Source: Rhizobacter sp. OV335 (GTDB lineage: Bacteria; Pseudomonadota; Gammaproteobacteria; Burkholderiales; Burkholderiaceae_C). Taken from it: a stretch of DNA of 64,000 bases. The notes beneath the pieces were generated by a model. The model did not search any database, was not told the origin of the DNA, and saw only the letters and a list, made by a program, of their open reading frames with translations. The position numbers and the translations under genes were made by a program. Numbering within the stretch: the stretch's first letter is position 1; the number at the start of each line of letters is the position of its first letter. The stretch is from contig NZ_FRCQ01000003.1 in assembly GCF_900142965.1 (NCBI RefSeq), positions 62,001 to 126,000 on the forward strand. Reading direction: 5' to 3'. Below, in pieces: positions 54,372-63,651 of this stretch.

Positions 54372-54902
54372 ATGGCAACTGCAAAGAAGGCTCCGGCCAA
54401 GAAGGCGGCAGCGAAGAAGGCTCCGGCAAAGAAGGTCGCGGCGAAGAAGGCCCCGGCGAAGAAGGCCGCAGCGAAGAAGGCTCCGGCCAAGAAGGTCGCG
54501 GCCAAGAAGGTCGTCGCCAAGAAGGCGCCGGCGAAGAAGGCGGCAGCCAAGAAGGCTCCGGCGAAGAAGGTTGCAGCGAAGAAGGTCGCGGCGAAGAAGG
54601 CTCCGGCGAAGAAGGCCGCAGCCAAGAAGGCGCCGGCGAAGAAGGCTGCTGCCAAGAAGGCGCCTGCCAAGAAGGCCGCTGCGAAGAAGGCGCCTGCCAA
54701 GAAGGCTGCCCCTGCGAAGAAGGCCGCGAAGCCTGCTGCGAAGCCCGCTGCAAAGAAGGCTGCGAAGAAGCCTGCAGCGAAGAAGGCGGCACCCGCGGCG
54801 CCTGCTGCGCCTGCTGCTGCGAAGCCTGCGGCTGCTCCTGCAGCCAAGACCGCACTCAGCCCCGCTGCTGCGTGGCCTTTCCCGACGGGCAACAAGCCCT
54901 GA
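54372..54902 (+). CDS. Histone H1-like DNA-binding protein
   Basis: A 176-aa protein made almost only of Lys, Ala, Pro and Val, in repeats of the form AAKKAPAKK (residues 3-112), then an Ala/Pro-rich part and the tail [15 protein letters not shown]. Such H1-like proteins are typical of Burkholderiales and Bordetella (BpH1) and are thought to compact DNA or modulate gene expression. The start follows AAGGAGA 8-14 bases upstream. The repeats are also repeats at DNA level, so length variation is likely. A terminator follows. The 226-base gap upstream (54146-54371) holds only a 40-codon frame at 54183-54305 that I do not consider proven. Confidence 0.92.
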   Translation: MATAKKAPAKKAAAKKAPAKKVAAKKAPAKKAAAKKAPAKKVAAKKVVAKKAPAKKAAAKKAPAKKVAAKKVAAKKAPAKKAAAKKAPAKKAAAKKAPAKKAAAKKAPAKKAAPAKKAAKPAAKPAAKKAAKKPAAKKAAPAAPAAPAAAKPAAAPAAKTALSPAAAWPFPTGNKP

Positions 54903-54921
54903 GGCCGGAAGGCATTCAGAC

Positions 54922-54948
54922 AAAACCCGGCCTCGGCCGGGTTTTTTT
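54922..54948 (+). terminator. Rho-independent terminator after the histone gene
   Basis: AAAACCCGGCC (54922-54932) and GGCCGGGTTTT (54935-54945) form a strong hairpin followed by further T residues (to 54948). It lies 20 bases after the histone stop and before the convergent coiled-coil gene. Confidence 0.9.
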
Positions 54949-54955
54949 ATGGCCG

Positions 54956-55306
54956 TTACATCGGCTGCGTATCAGCGAAGCCGTTCGGGGGCAACGCGGG
55001 AGCGCCATCGCCGCCTGACGAATGACCGCTCGCCATCGGCAGGTCGACGTCGAGCTGCGATTGCATCACCGCCTGCAGGTCGCTGCGTTTTTGCTGCAGC
55101 ACGGCCATCTGCTTGTGCAACTGCTCGATCTGCTTGCGGGCCTGCTGCGCATGCAGCCCGGCGACGTGCCGCGCCTTCTCCATCTTGTCGACCCGCTGCT
55201 GCAGGATCTTCAGGCGGCGGCCGTACCACCAATGGCAGGCGCCCCACGTCACCGCGCACAACGCGAGTGTCATGAAGGCCAATATGAGTGACTGGAAAGC
55301 CTGCAT
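54956..55306 (-). CDS. Small membrane-anchored coiled-coil protein, unknown
   Basis: A 116-aa protein with one N-terminal transmembrane segment (about residues 6-28, LILAFMTLALCAVTWGACHW), a coiled-coil (30-90, rich in Gln/Lys/Leu heptads such as LQQRVDKMEKARHVAGL), and a short polar tail. No family recognised. The topology suggests a cytoplasmic coiled-coil tethered to the inner membrane. It is convergent with the histone gene. Confidence 0.65.
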   Translation of the reverse strand: MQAFQSLILAFMTLALCAVTWGACHWWYGRRLKILQQRVDKMEKARHVAGLHAQQARKQIEQLHKQMAVLQQKRSDLQAVMQSQLDVDLPMASGHSSGGDGAPALPPNGFADTQPM

Positions 55307-55442
55307 CGTGTTCCCTTTGCCGGCTCTTTCTGAACGACGAGCCGATCAACCCAACGAAGGTATCAACATTTGTCTGACGCAGGGCGTGAAGATATCCCGG
55401 AAACCCCGATAGGTCACCCCCTCGCTTCCGGGAACTTCCGCT

Positions 55443-56348
55443 TCACACCCCCAGCAGCGTGCGATCGATCACATGGTTCTGGCCGCCGCGGCTGGCGATC
55501 TTCAACGCGCCGATCCGGTTGCCGAGTTCGACGCAGCGCTCGAGCGTCCAGCCGCGCTCCAGGCCGTACAGCAACGCGGCGCGGAAGGCATCGCCACAGC
55601 CGGTCGGGTCGAGCACCTCGCTCGCCGGCACGCCGGGCACCAGCGTGCGCACGCCTTGCTGCCACAGCTCGCAGCCTTCGGCCCCCAGTGTCACGACGAC
55701 GCCCTTCAGGTGCGAGCGCGACATCGCCTCGATGCTCAGCCCGGTGCGCTCCGACAGCATCCGCGCCTCGTAGTCGTTGACGGTGACCCAGCTCGCCTGC
55801 GCGACGAAGCGGCTCAGCTCGGCACCGTCGAACATCGGCAGGCCCTGGCCCGGATCGAAGATGAACGGGATCTGCGCATCGGCCAGCTGCTGCGCGTGCT
55901 GCAGCATCGCGTCGCGGCCATCGGGCGCGACGATCGCGATGCGCACGCCGCGGTCGGTCGGCACCGTGGTCGTGTGCGCCGCCTGCATCGCGCCGGGGTG
56001 GAAGGCGGTGATCTGGTTGTTGTCGGTGTCGGTGATGATGATGGCCTGCGCGGTGTAGCTGTCAGGCACGTTGCGAACGAACTCGGTGCTCGCGCCCCAC
56101 GACGCGATGCGCGCGCGGTACTCCTCGTCGTCGGCGCCGACCGTGGCCATCACCAGCGGTTCGCCGCCCAGCTTGGCCAGCGTGTACGCGATGTTGCCGG
56201 CGCAGCCGCCGAACTCGCGGCGCAGCGTCGGCACCAGGAAGGACACGTTCAGGATGTGCACCTGCTCCGGCAGGATCTGCTGCGCGAAGCGGCCGGGGAA
56301 CATCGTGATGGTGTCGAAGGCGAGGGATCCGCAGATGAGGGCTGACAT
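55443..56348 (-). CDS. PfkB-family carbohydrate/nucleoside kinase (adenosine-kinase-like)
   Basis: A 301-aa ribokinase-like protein. The N-terminal sugar-binding signature is REFGGCAGNIAYTLAKLGG, and the C-terminal motif DPTGCGDAFRAALLYGL holds the catalytic Asp. The opening CGSLAFDTITMFPG resembles the group annotated as adenosine kinases or carbohydrate kinases in betaproteobacteria. Substrate not determined. It is the last gene of the aroQ-accB-accC-prmA-DUF3426 run, 53 bases after the DUF3426 gene. Confidence 0.9.
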   Translation of the reverse strand: MSALICGSLAFDTITMFPGRFAQQILPEQVHILNVSFLVPTLRREFGGCAGNIAYTLAKLGGEPLVMATVGADDEEYRARIASWGASTEFVRNVPDSYTAQAIIITDTDNNQITAFHPGAMQAAHTTTVPTDRGVRIAIVAPDGRDAMLQHAQQLADAQIPFIFDPGQGLPMFDGAELSRFVAQASWVTVNDYEARMLSERTGLSIEAMSRSHLKGVVVTLGAEGCELWQQGVRTLVPGVPASEVLDPTGCGDAFRAALLYGLERGWTLERCVELGNRIGALKIASRGGQNHVIDRTLLGV

Positions 56349-56401
56349 GGAAGCTCCAGGAAAGAAGGGACGCCGGAGACGCGGTGCGCGCGTGCCCAGG
56401 C

Positions 56402-57451
56402 TCAGGGGTAGAAGATCTCGACGGTGTAGCCGCTGACACGGCGCCCGTCGGTGGCCAGCAGCAGCTGCAGGCTGCTCTCGGCACCGGCCGCGACGACCGG
56501 CGTCGCGACATGGAAATCCGACGGCGCGAGCGCGCGCCGTGCGACCAGCTGGCCGCTCGGGTCGCTCAGGCTCAGGTCGATCGACGGCATCGCGAGCGCG
56601 AGCGCGCTGCGGTTGCGCAGCACCACCGACAGCTTGTAGGCCGCGCCGCCATTGGCCGGCGCCAGCGCGCTGCTCTCGACGACGAGGTCATCGATGCGGC
56701 GCGGCGCACCGATCTCGCAATGCCATTGCTGGCAGGCCATCGCGAGCCAGGGCTTCGTCTCGGGCCACTGCGCGGCGACGGTGTCGCGGAAATGCAGCGC
56801 CGCCTGCCCGGCCAGGCCCGCCAGCAGCGCGAGTGTCAGCAGCGACAGCAGGCCACGCACCCACGGGCTGCGCCAGCGTTCGCGCTGGCGGGCCTCGCGC
56901 ACGAAGCCGGGGGCCGCCGGCCGGGGCGGCGACGGCCGCGCGGCAGGCTTCGACGATGGCTTGGTCGACTTCGCGGCCGGCTTGGCCGTCGGCTTGGACT
57001 TGCGCGGCGGTGCCGGCGGCGGCGCACCGCCGTGCACCTCGCTCTCCAGCAGGTCCATGTTGAACTGCGCGTCCGAGAAATCGACGCGGTCGCGTTGCGC
57101 CACGCCTTGGGCCGGCGTCTGCGCGACGTCTTGCTGTTCGGGGTGGAAGAAGCGCGAGTGGATGCGGTCGTCTTCGCTCAGCTGGAAGATGTCGTCATCG
57201 TCCGGCGGCTCGGGCAGCGGCTGGAACGATGGCGTGGCCGGGGCGGCGGCGACCGGTATCGGTGCGCTCGGTGGCGGGGTCGGGGGGCGCCATTCGGGCG
57301 GCGCATCGCGTTCGAGGTCGAACAGGCCTTCGAGCGCATTGAAGACCTCGTCGCAGCGCCCGCAGCGGACCCAGCCTTCGGAGACCTTGAGCTGGTCCTG
57401 GACGACCCGGAAGACGGTACCGCAGGCAGTGCAACGAGTGGCCAGGCTCAT
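56402..57451 (-). CDS. Zinc-ribbon and DUF3426-domain membrane protein
   Basis: A 349-aa protein. The N-terminus carries a zinc ribbon with Cys pairs in TRCTACGTVFRVV and VRCGRCDEVFNAL (MJ0042-type). A disordered Pro/Lys-rich region follows (about 60-175), then a transmembrane segment (about 183-205) and the DUF3426 domain (210-349). Function unknown. It starts 7 bases after prmA, in the usual gene neighbourhood for this family. Confidence 0.9.
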   Translation of the reverse strand: MSLATRCTACGTVFRVVQDQLKVSEGWVRCGRCDEVFNALEGLFDLERDAPPEWRPPTPPPSAPIPVAAAPATPSFQPLPEPPDDDDIFQLSEDDRIHSRFFHPEQQDVAQTPAQGVAQRDRVDFSDAQFNMDLLESEVHGGAPPPAPPRKSKPTAKPAAKSTKPSSKPAARPSPPRPAAPGFVREARQRERWRSPWVRGLLSLLTLALLAGLAGQAALHFRDTVAAQWPETKPWLAMACQQWHCEIGAPRRIDDLVVESSALAPANGGAAYKLSVVLRNRSALALAMPSIDLSLSDPSGQLVARRALAPSDFHVATPVVAAGAESSLQLLLATDGRRVSGYTVEIFYP

Positions 57452-57458
57452 GGCGAAA

Positions 57459-58367
57459 TCATGCCATGGCCTTCTTCCGCGCCGTCATCAGGATCCAGCC
57501 TTCTTCCTGGTCGCTGACGTCCAGCGTGCACCAGGGCGCATAAGCCGCCTTCAGTTCGTCGGCCTGGCGCTCGAGGATGCCGGCCAGCACCAGGTCGCCG
57601 CCGGCCGCCACATGGCCGCACAGCAGCGGGGCCAGCAGCTTCAGCGGCGACGCGAGGATGTTCGCCAGCACCAGCGGGTACTCGCCGTGGGCCGCGTCGG
57701 GCAGGCCGGCGTCCAGCGTGACGCCGTTGGCGCTCGCATTGGCGCGGGTGGAGTCGACGGCGGCCGGGTCGATGTCGACCGCGTCGATGCCGCGCCCACC
57801 GTGCAGCGCCGCGCCGATCGCGAGGATGCCGGAACCGCAGCCGTAGTCGAGCACGCGCTGCCAGCCGGCCGCGCGCGCCGGCGCCTGCGTCGCGATCCAG
57901 CGCAGGCACATGCGCGTCGTCGGGTGCGTGCCGGTGCCGAACGCGAGGCCGGGGTCGAGCCGGATCACGGTGCGCGCCTGCGCCGGCGGCTCGTGCCAGG
58001 TCGGCACGATCCAGAAGGTGTCGGTGACCGGCACCGGTGCGAACTGCGATTGCGTCAGCCGCACCCAGTCCTGCTCCTCGACCTTCTGCAGCGCCTGCAG
58101 CTGAACGCCGGTCGCCCAGTCCTGCGCGAGCAGCAGCGCGCCCGCCTCGGTGGCGGTGTCTTCCTCGGCGAACAGCGCCTTCACGACCGAGCGTTGCCAG
58201 CCGCCGCGCGGCGCCGGCATGCCCGGTTCGCCGAACAGCGCGTGCTCGGCGTCGGTGTCGGCATCGGCGTCCTCGACCGACACGGACAGCGCCTGCAGCT
58301 CGTCCATCAGCGCATCGGACACCGGCTCGACCAGGTCCTCGGGCACCAGCAGCAACAGCTCGTACAT
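57459..58367 (-). CDS. prmA: Ribosomal protein L11 methyltransferase PrmA
   Basis: PrmA trimethylates ribosomal protein L11. The 302-aa protein has an N-terminal L11-binding domain with an acidic insertion (VEDADADTDAEHALFG, about residues 31-46) and a SAM domain: DPGLAFGTGTHPTTRMCL, VLDYGCGSGILAIGAAL, and NILASPLKLLAP with the NILA motif. It begins 13 bases after accC and overlaps nothing. The linkage to accBC is conserved in proteobacteria. Confidence 0.95.
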   Translation of the reverse strand: MYELLLLVPEDLVEPVSDALMDELQALSVSVEDADADTDAEHALFGEPGMPAPRGGWQRSVVKALFAEEDTATEAGALLLAQDWATGVQLQALQKVEEQDWVRLTQSQFAPVPVTDTFWIVPTWHEPPAQARTVIRLDPGLAFGTGTHPTTRMCLRWIATQAPARAAGWQRVLDYGCGSGILAIGAALHGGRGIDAVDIDPAAVDSTRANASANGVTLDAGLPDAAHGEYPLVLANILASPLKLLAPLLCGHVAAGGDLVLAGILERQADELKAAYAPWCTLDVSDQEEGWILMTARKKAMA

Positions 58368-58380
58368 CAGGGTCAGGGCC

Positions 58381-59730
58381 TCAGCGCTTGTGCTGGCTCA
58401 TCCAGCCTTCGAGGTAGTGGATGCTGGTGCCGCCCTCGACGAACTTCGCATCCACCATCAGCTCGCGGTGCAGCGGGATGTTGGTCAGGATGCCCTCGAC
58501 CACCGTCTCCGACAGCGCGATGCGCATGCGGGCCAGCGCCTGGTCGCGGGTGTCGCCGTGCGTGATGATCTTGCCGATCATCGAGTCGTAGTTCGGCGGC
58601 ACGAAGTAGTTGGCATACACATGCGAGTCGACGCGCACGCCCGGTCCGCCCGGCGCGTGCCAGGTCGTGATGCGGCCCGGCGACGGCGTGAACTTGTACG
58701 GGTCCTCGGCGTTGACGCGGCATTCGATCGCATGCCCGCGCATCTGGATCTGGCGTTGCTGGAACGGCAGCTTCTCGCCGGCCGCGACGCGGATCTGCAT
58801 CTGCACGATGTCGATGCCGGTCACCAGCTCCGTCACCGGGTGCTCCACCTGCACGCGGGTGTTCATCTCGATGAAATAGAACTCGCCGTTCTCGTACAGG
58901 AACTCGAAGGTGCCGGCGCCGCGGTAGCCGATGCGCTTGCAGGCGGCGGCGCAGCGGTCGCCGATCTTCTCGATCACGCGGCGCGGGATGCCCGGCGCCG
59001 GCGCCTCTTCGATGATCTTCTGGTGGCGGCGCTGCATCGAGCAGTCGCGCTCGCCCAGCCAGACGGCATTCTTGTGCTCGTCGGCCAGCACCTGGATCTC
59101 GATGTGGCGCGGGTTCTCGAGGAACTTCTCCATGTAGACCGCCGGGTTGCCGAAGGCCGCACCGGCCTCGGCGCGCGTCGTCTGCACCGCGTGGATCAGC
59201 GCGGCCTCGGTGTGCACGACGCGCATGCCGCGCCCGCCGCCGCCGCCGGCCGCCTTGATGATGACCGGGTAGCCGACCGCGCGGCCGATCTTGATGATCT
59301 CCTTCGGGTCGTCGGGCAGCGCGCCTTCGGAGCCGGGCACGCAGGGCACGCCGGCCTTGATCATCGACTGCTTGGCCGACACCTTGTCGCCCATCGTGCG
59401 GATGGCATCGGGGGTCGGGCCGATGAAGACGAACCCGCTCTGCTCGACGCGTTCGGCGAAATCGGCGTTCTCCGACAGGAAGCCGTAGCCGGGGTGGATG
59501 GCCTCGGCGTCGGTCACCTCGGCGGTCGAGATGATGGCCGGCATGTTGAGGTAGCTCAGCGCCGATGCCGCCGGGCCGATGCACACCGCTTCATCGGCCA
59601 GCTTGACGTACTTGGCGTCGCGGTCAGCCTCGGAGTAGACGACGACCGACTTGATGCCCATCTCGCGGCACGCACGCTGAATCCGCAGGGCGATCTCGCC
59701 GCGGTTCGCGATCAGGATCTTCTTGAACAT
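58381..59730 (-). CDS. accC: Biotin carboxylase AccC
   Basis: AccC carboxylates the biotin on AccB, the first half-reaction of acetyl-CoA carboxylase in fatty-acid synthesis. The 449-aa protein starts [17 protein letters not shown], has the ATP-grasp Gly-rich loop [14 protein letters not shown], and the biotin/bicarbonate site residues in [18 protein letters not shown]. It follows accB by 10 bases. Confidence 0.97.
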   Translation of the reverse strand: MFKKILIANRGEIALRIQRACREMGIKSVVVYSEADRDAKYVKLADEAVCIGPAASALSYLNMPAIISTAEVTDAEAIHPGYGFLSENADFAERVEQSGFVFIGPTPDAIRTMGDKVSAKQSMIKAGVPCVPGSEGALPDDPKEIIKIGRAVGYPVIIKAAGGGGGRGMRVVHTEAALIHAVQTTRAEAGAAFGNPAVYMEKFLENPRHIEIQVLADEHKNAVWLGERDCSMQRRHQKIIEEAPAPGIPRRVIEKIGDRCAAACKRIGYRGAGTFEFLYENGEFYFIEMNTRVQVEHPVTELVTGIDIVQMQIRVAAGEKLPFQQRQIQMRGHAIECRVNAEDPYKFTPSPGRITTWHAPGGPGVRVDSHVYANYFVPPNYDSMIGKIITHGDTRDQALARMRIALSETVVEGILTNIPLHRELMVDAKFVEGGTSIHYLEGWMSQHKR

Positions 59731-59740
59731 GCGGAGCGCC

Positions 59741-60199
59741 TTATTCGATGATGAACAAGGGCTGGCCGAACTCGACCGGCTGGCCGTTGGCGCACAGGAT
59801 CTTCGTGACGGTGCCGGACTTGTCGGCCTCGATCTCGTTCATGATCTTCATCGCCTCGATGATGCAGATCGGCTCGCCTTCCTTGATGGTGCTGCCGACC
59901 TCGACGAAGGGCTTGGCGCCCGGGCTGGCGGCGCCGTAGAAGGTGCCGACCATCGGCGACTTGACGGTGTGGCCGGCCGGCGCGGCGGGGGCCTCGGCCG
60001 GGGCGGCTGCCGCGGCGGCCGCCGGTGCGGCAGCCACCGGGGCCAGCACCGGTGCCGCGTAGGCCACCGGGCCTGCCGCGACGAGGTTCGGGTCGGCCTT
60101 GACGATCCGCACCTTGCCGTCCGCCTCGGTGATCTCCAGCTCGGAGATGTTCGACTCGGAGACGAGATCGATCAGGGTCTTCAGTTTGCGCAGGTCCAT
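59741..60199 (-). CDS. accB: Biotin carboxyl carrier protein AccB
   Basis: A 152-aa protein with an N-terminal region ([20 protein letters not shown]), an Ala/Pro-rich linker (about 40-72), and a C-terminal biotinyl domain with Lys118 as attachment site in [13 protein letters not shown]. The thumb segment CANGQPV is present near the end. It is 10 bases upstream of accC and 89 bases after aroQ. Confidence 0.97.
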   Translation of the reverse strand: MDLRKLKTLIDLVSESNISELEITEADGKVRIVKADPNLVAAGPVAYAAPVLAPVAAAPAAAAAAAPAEAPAAPAGHTVKSPMVGTFYGAASPGAKPFVEVGSTIKEGEPICIIEAMKIMNEIEADKSGTVTKILCANGQPVEFGQPLFIIE

Positions 60200-60288
60200 G
60201 GGTTCTCCAACTTCTGTCGTCTTTGTTGTCGGGCTTGTTGCCGGTCTCGGGCGCCACCGGCCCGGGTCGGGCCGTCGGCGCCGTGGGG

Positions 60289-60747
60289 TCAGGCCGTCCG
60301 CTGGGGAGGGCGCTTCACGTCACGCTGCAGCACGTGGCGCAGGGCGCAGGCATAGCCGTCCGCGCCCAGGCCGACGATCACGCCGTCGGCCAGGTCCGAG
60401 AAATAGGAATGGTGGCGGAAGGCTTCGCGCCGGTGCACGTTCGACAGGTGCACCTCGATGAACGGGATCGCGACGCCGGCCAGCGCATCGCGCAGCGCGA
60501 TGCTGGTGTGCGTGAACGCGCCCGGGTTGATCAGGATGAACTGCGTGCCGTCGAGCCGCGCGGCCTGCACGCGGTCGATCAGCGCGCCTTCATGGTTGCT
60601 CTGGAAGCTGACCAGCGTCGAACCGGCCTTGGACGCGATCTCGGCGAGATCGGTATCGATCTGCGCCAAAGTCGTCGCGCCATAGACCTCCGGCTCGCGT
60701 GTGCCGAGCAGGTTCAGGTTCGGGCCGTGCAGGACCAGGATGTGCAT
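60289..60747 (-). CDS. aroQ: Type II 3-dehydroquinate dehydratase
   Basis: The enzyme makes 3-dehydroshikimate in the shikimate pathway. The 152-aa protein starts [19 protein letters not shown], with the catalytic Arg/Tyr flexible loop after it (GTREPEVYG), [16 protein letters not shown] and [17 protein letters not shown]. The ATG at 60747 aligns with the family; an in-frame GTG at 60765 would add 6 residues. A TATATT at 60836-60831 (minus strand), just downstream of the terminator of the preceding gene, is a possible -10 box. Confidence 0.96.
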   Translation of the reverse strand: MHILVLHGPNLNLLGTREPEVYGATTLAQIDTDLAEIASKAGSTLVSFQSNHEGALIDRVQAARLDGTQFILINPGAFTHTSIALRDALAGVAIPFIEVHLSNVHRREAFRHHSYFSDLADGVIVGLGADGYACALRHVLQRDVKRPPQRTA

Positions 60748-60837
60748 GAAGCGCGGATCGGGCACCTGGAGCAGGCGGCCCGGAATTTTGCGAAGGCTGA
60801 ACTTTACGCGCTTTAGGGGCCGAAGACTGCAATATAG

Positions 60838-60869
60838 AAAAATCTCGGCCGAAGGGCCCCGCTCGGCCG
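60838..60869 (-). terminator. Terminator after the TlpA-like gene
   Basis: On the minus strand CGGCCGA and TCGGCCG pair around a 10-base loop, followed after two bases by five T residues (60842-60838). It starts 2 bases after the stop at 60871 and separates this gene from aroQ. Confidence 0.7.
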
Positions 60870-60870
60870 G

Positions 60871-61392
60871 TCAAGCGAGCTGTCGGACCCAGCCGGCCAG
60901 GTCCTGCTCGCCGATGCTGCCCAGTTTGCGCGCGATGATGCGCCCATCGCGGCCGAAGACGGCACTGAATGGCAGGCCGCCACGTTCGTTGCCGAGCGAG
61001 CGGGCCAGGTCGACGCCGGTCAGGCCGGCCAGGCCGATCGGGAACGTGACCGGCACGTTCTTCAGGAACTCGCGCACCGGGGTCGGGCTGTCGACGGCCA
61101 AGCCGACCACGCGCCAGCCGGCCGGCTGGTGGGTGCGCTGGAAGGCATCGAGCAGCGGCATCTCCTTCACGCAAGGCGCGCACCAGGTGGCCCAGAAGTT
61201 CAGCAGCAGCGGCTGGCCGCGCAGCCCGGCCAGCGGCAGCGAGCCGCCCTCGGGGCGGTCGAACTGGAGATCCCACAGCGCGCGTTCGGCTTCGGGCAGC
61301 GCCGTGCGGCGCTCACGCCACCAGCCGAAGCCGGCGCCCGCGGCCAGCGCGACGGCACCCACCCCGATCGTCAGTGCCTTCCGGCGGTTCAT
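60871..61392 (-). CDS. TlpA-family thiol-disulfide oxidoreductase
   Basis: A 173-aa thioredoxin-fold protein, anchored or exported by an N-terminal hydrophobic segment (LTIGVGAVALAAGAGFGWW, about residues 7-25). The active site is FWATWCAPC (C-x2-C), followed by the TlpA-type cis-Pro region GLPFSAVFGRDG. It should reduce periplasmic disulfides, for example in cytochrome c or oxidase assembly. It overlaps the upstream unknown gene by 4 bases. Confidence 0.93.
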   Translation of the reverse strand: MNRRKALTIGVGAVALAAGAGFGWWRERRTALPEAERALWDLQFDRPEGGSLPLAGLRGQPLLLNFWATWCAPCVKEMPLLDAFQRTHQPAGWRVVGLAVDSPTPVREFLKNVPVTFPIGLAGLTGVDLARSLGNERGGLPFSAVFGRDGRIIARKLGSIGEQDLAGWVRQLA

Positions 61393-61997
61393 GCCGACGC
61401 CTCGTCCGAGGCCAGCAAGCGACGCAGCCCGGCCAGGTCGCCGCGCTCGCTGCGGCCGCGGCTGTCGGGTTTCAACGCACCGCGCAGGTCGTCGTGGTCC
61501 AGGATGGTCAGGTGCACGGTCACTTCCTCGCCGAGCGCGGCGCTCGGGCTGCTGACGGTCAGCACGTCGATCGGATCGCCGCGCGGGCCGTCGAGGCTGC
61601 CGACGTCATAGGACACGCGGCGGTCGATCAGCGCGAGCTCGGCTTCCTTCGAGTCGTCGCAGAACAGCTCCAGCCGCACGCTGTTGAGCCGCGTCGCGGT
61701 GCCGCGCCACACGGCGCCGTACAGGTGCGGGCGGAATTCCTGCAGCCGCTCCATCCACAGCAGCGCCACCTCGCGCAGCGCGCGCAGCTCGGCGGGCTGG
61801 GTGTCGGCGCAGAACAGCGCGAGGTAGGCCCGGACCTCGTCCTCGACCTGGTCGTTGTCGGGCAGGTCGACCTGGCGCGTGCTGCGCTTGCCGAGGTCGC
61901 GCGCGGCACGGCGCTTGGCCGGGCCGTATTCCATGCCCTCCTCGACGATCAGTCGCGCGGCGGCGCTGGCGAGTTCGGTGGCGAGGTCGGAAGGCAT
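61389..61997 (-). CDS. Conserved hypothetical protein, 202 aa
   Basis: A soluble, charged protein with no signal peptide or membrane segment. The first half is helical (ATELASAAARLIVEEGMEYG; VEDEVRAYLALFCADTQ), the second beta-rich (LNSVRLELFCDDSKEAEL; EVTVHLTILDHDDLRGAL). I do not recognise the family; it looks like the unnamed protein usually placed before TlpA-like genes in betaproteobacteria. It overlaps the TlpA gene start (ATGA), which points to coupled translation. Confidence 0.75.
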   Translation of the reverse strand: MPSDLATELASAAARLIVEEGMEYGPAKRRAARDLGKRSTRQVDLPDNDQVEDEVRAYLALFCADTQPAELRALREVALLWMERLQEFRPHLYGAVWRGTATRLNSVRLELFCDDSKEAELALIDRRVSYDVGSLDGPRGDPIDVLTVSSPSAALGEEVTVHLTILDHDDLRGALKPDSRGRSERGDLAGLRRLLASDEASA

Positions 61998-62022
61998 CGC
62001 GGGATTCTAGGAGGCATCCGGG

Positions 62023-62796
62023 CTACGGGAGTTCGACTGCCCCCATGCGAGACACGACCGTCCCCGCCCGCCCGACCACGTACGCCGACCCCGGCCGCTT
62101 CTCGAAGCGCTTCGGCGCCGGCAGCATCACCGCCAGGCGTGCCGCCTGGAGCGGCGCGAGCCTTGCCGCGTCGACCCGGAAGTAGTGCCGCGCGGCGGCC
62201 TGCGCGCCGAACACGCCTTCGCCCCACTCGACGTTGTTCAGGTAGATCTCGAGGATGCGCTGCTTCGACAGCAGCCCCTCCAGCATGAACGTGATGACGA
62301 ACTCCTGCGCCTTGCGCGGCAGGCTGCGTTCGCTGCCGAGGAACAGGTTCTTCGCGAGCTGCTGCGTGATCGTCGAGCCGCCGATGATCTTGGGCTCGGC
62401 ACGGCGGGCCGGCGTGGCGTGTGCCTTCGGCGGGCGTTGCTCGAGGCGATCGTTGATCCGGTCGGCCCGCGCCTCGGCCCGCTGGTTCTTCTCCCAGGCC
62501 TTCTCGACCGCTTCCCATTCGACACCGCTGTGCTCGGTGAAGCCGGCGTCTTCCGACGCGATCACCGCCCGCTTCAGCGTGTCGGCGATGTGGTCGTACG
62601 GCTGCCACTCCTGGCTCCACGGCACCTGGTGCTGCTCGGTCAGCAGCCGCCAGGCCTCGGAGCGCTGGAAGGTCGTCGACTGCGGGTCGACGACCAGCAT
62701 CAGCGCGACGCGCGCCAGGAAGTACAGCTGCAGCGCGAGCACCGACAGCACCGACAGCGCGATCAGCCGCGCGACCTGGCGGACCGCGTTCTTCAT
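62023..62796 (-). CDS. mtgA: Monofunctional biosynthetic peptidoglycan transglycosylase MtgA
   Basis: MtgA polymerises lipid II into glycan strands at the inner membrane. The 257-aa protein has one N-terminal transmembrane segment (about residues 10-32) and a GT51 domain with the catalytic Glu in IASEDAGFTEHSGV, GGSTITQQLAKNLFL, and the second Glu region ILEIYLNNVEWGEGVFG. An insertion of about 30 charged residues (AEARADRINDRLEQRPPKAH) separates the first two motifs. It overlaps aroE by 4 bases. Confidence 0.95.
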   Translation of the reverse strand: MKNAVRQVARLIALSVLSVLALQLYFLARVALMLVVDPQSTTFQRSEAWRLLTEQHQVPWSQEWQPYDHIADTLKRAVIASEDAGFTEHSGVEWEAVEKAWEKNQRAEARADRINDRLEQRPPKAHATPARRAEPKIIGGSTITQQLAKNLFLGSERSLPRKAQEFVITFMLEGLLSKQRILEIYLNNVEWGEGVFGAQAAARHYFRVDAARLAPLQAARLAVMLPAPKRFEKRPGSAYVVGRAGTVVSRMGAVELP

Positions 62797-63635
62797 CGGC
62801 TGGCGGCGGACAGCCGCGCCTGCAGCTCGGCCAGCACCGGCGCGGTGTCGGGGCGCACGCCGCGCCAGACGAAGAAGGCCTCGCCGGCCTGCTCGACCAG
62901 CATGCCCAGGCCGTCGCGGCCGACCGCGCCATGTTGCGCGGCCCAGGCGACGAAGCCCTGCGCGGCCGGGCCGTACATCATGTCCAGCGCCAGCGAGCCG
63001 GCGCGCAGCACGCGCGGCGACACCGGAATGCCGGCGCCCTGCAGGCTGCTCGCGCTCGCGTTGACGATGACGTCGAAGGCCTCGCCGCAGTCGGCCAGGC
63101 CGGTGGCGCGCAATTCGACCCCGGCATGGCGCGCCGGCCCCGCATGGCGGGCCACCAGCGCCTGTGCCTTGTCGATGCTGCGGTTGGCCAGCACCAGCTG
63201 CGCCGGGCGCGCCGCCAGCAGCGGGCCGAGCGCACCGGCCGCGCCGCCACCGGCGCCGACCACCAGCACGCGCTGCCCGGCCAGCGCCCGGCCGGCATTG
63301 CGCTCGATGTCGCGCACCAGGCCGCAGCCGTCGGCGTTGTCGGCCAGCCAGTCGTTGCGTTCGTCGAAGCGCAGGATGTTGGCGGCCCCGGCCAGCGCCG
63401 CACGGTCGGTGCGCCGCGCGGCCAGCGCGAACGCATCGAACTTGAACGGCACGGTGACGTTGCAGCCGCGCCCGCCCTCGTCGGCGAAGCGGCGCACGGT
63501 GCCGGCGAAGCCGTCGAGCGGGCACAGCAGCCGGTCGTAGTGCAGCGCCTGGCCGGTCTGCTCGGCGAAGCGGGCGTGGATGAACGGCGACTGGCTGTGC
63601 TCGACCGGATTGCCGGCGACGACGTAACGGTCCAT
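62793..63635 (-). CDS. aroE: Shikimate dehydrogenase AroE
   Basis: AroE reduces 3-dehydroshikimate with NADPH. The 280-aa protein has the shikimate site VAGNPVEHSQSP, the catalytic Lys in GCNVTVPFKFDAF, NADGCGLVRD, and the NADP motif VLVVGAGGGAAGALGP. It is upstream of mtgA with a 4-base overlap and 16 bases after a TonB-like gene. Together with aroQ at 60289 it supplies the shikimate pathway. Confidence 0.96.
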   Translation of the reverse strand: MDRYVVAGNPVEHSQSPFIHARFAEQTGQALHYDRLLCPLDGFAGTVRRFADEGGRGCNVTVPFKFDAFALAARRTDRAALAGAANILRFDERNDWLADNADGCGLVRDIERNAGRALAGQRVLVVGAGGGAAGALGPLLAARPAQLVLANRSIDKAQALVARHAGPARHAGVELRATGLADCGEAFDVIVNASASSLQGAGIPVSPRVLRAGSLALDMMYGPAAQGFVAWAAQHGAVGRDGLGMLVEQAGEAFFVWRGVRPDTAPVLAELQARLSAASR

Positions 63636-63651
63636 GGAGGATTCTTCGAGA

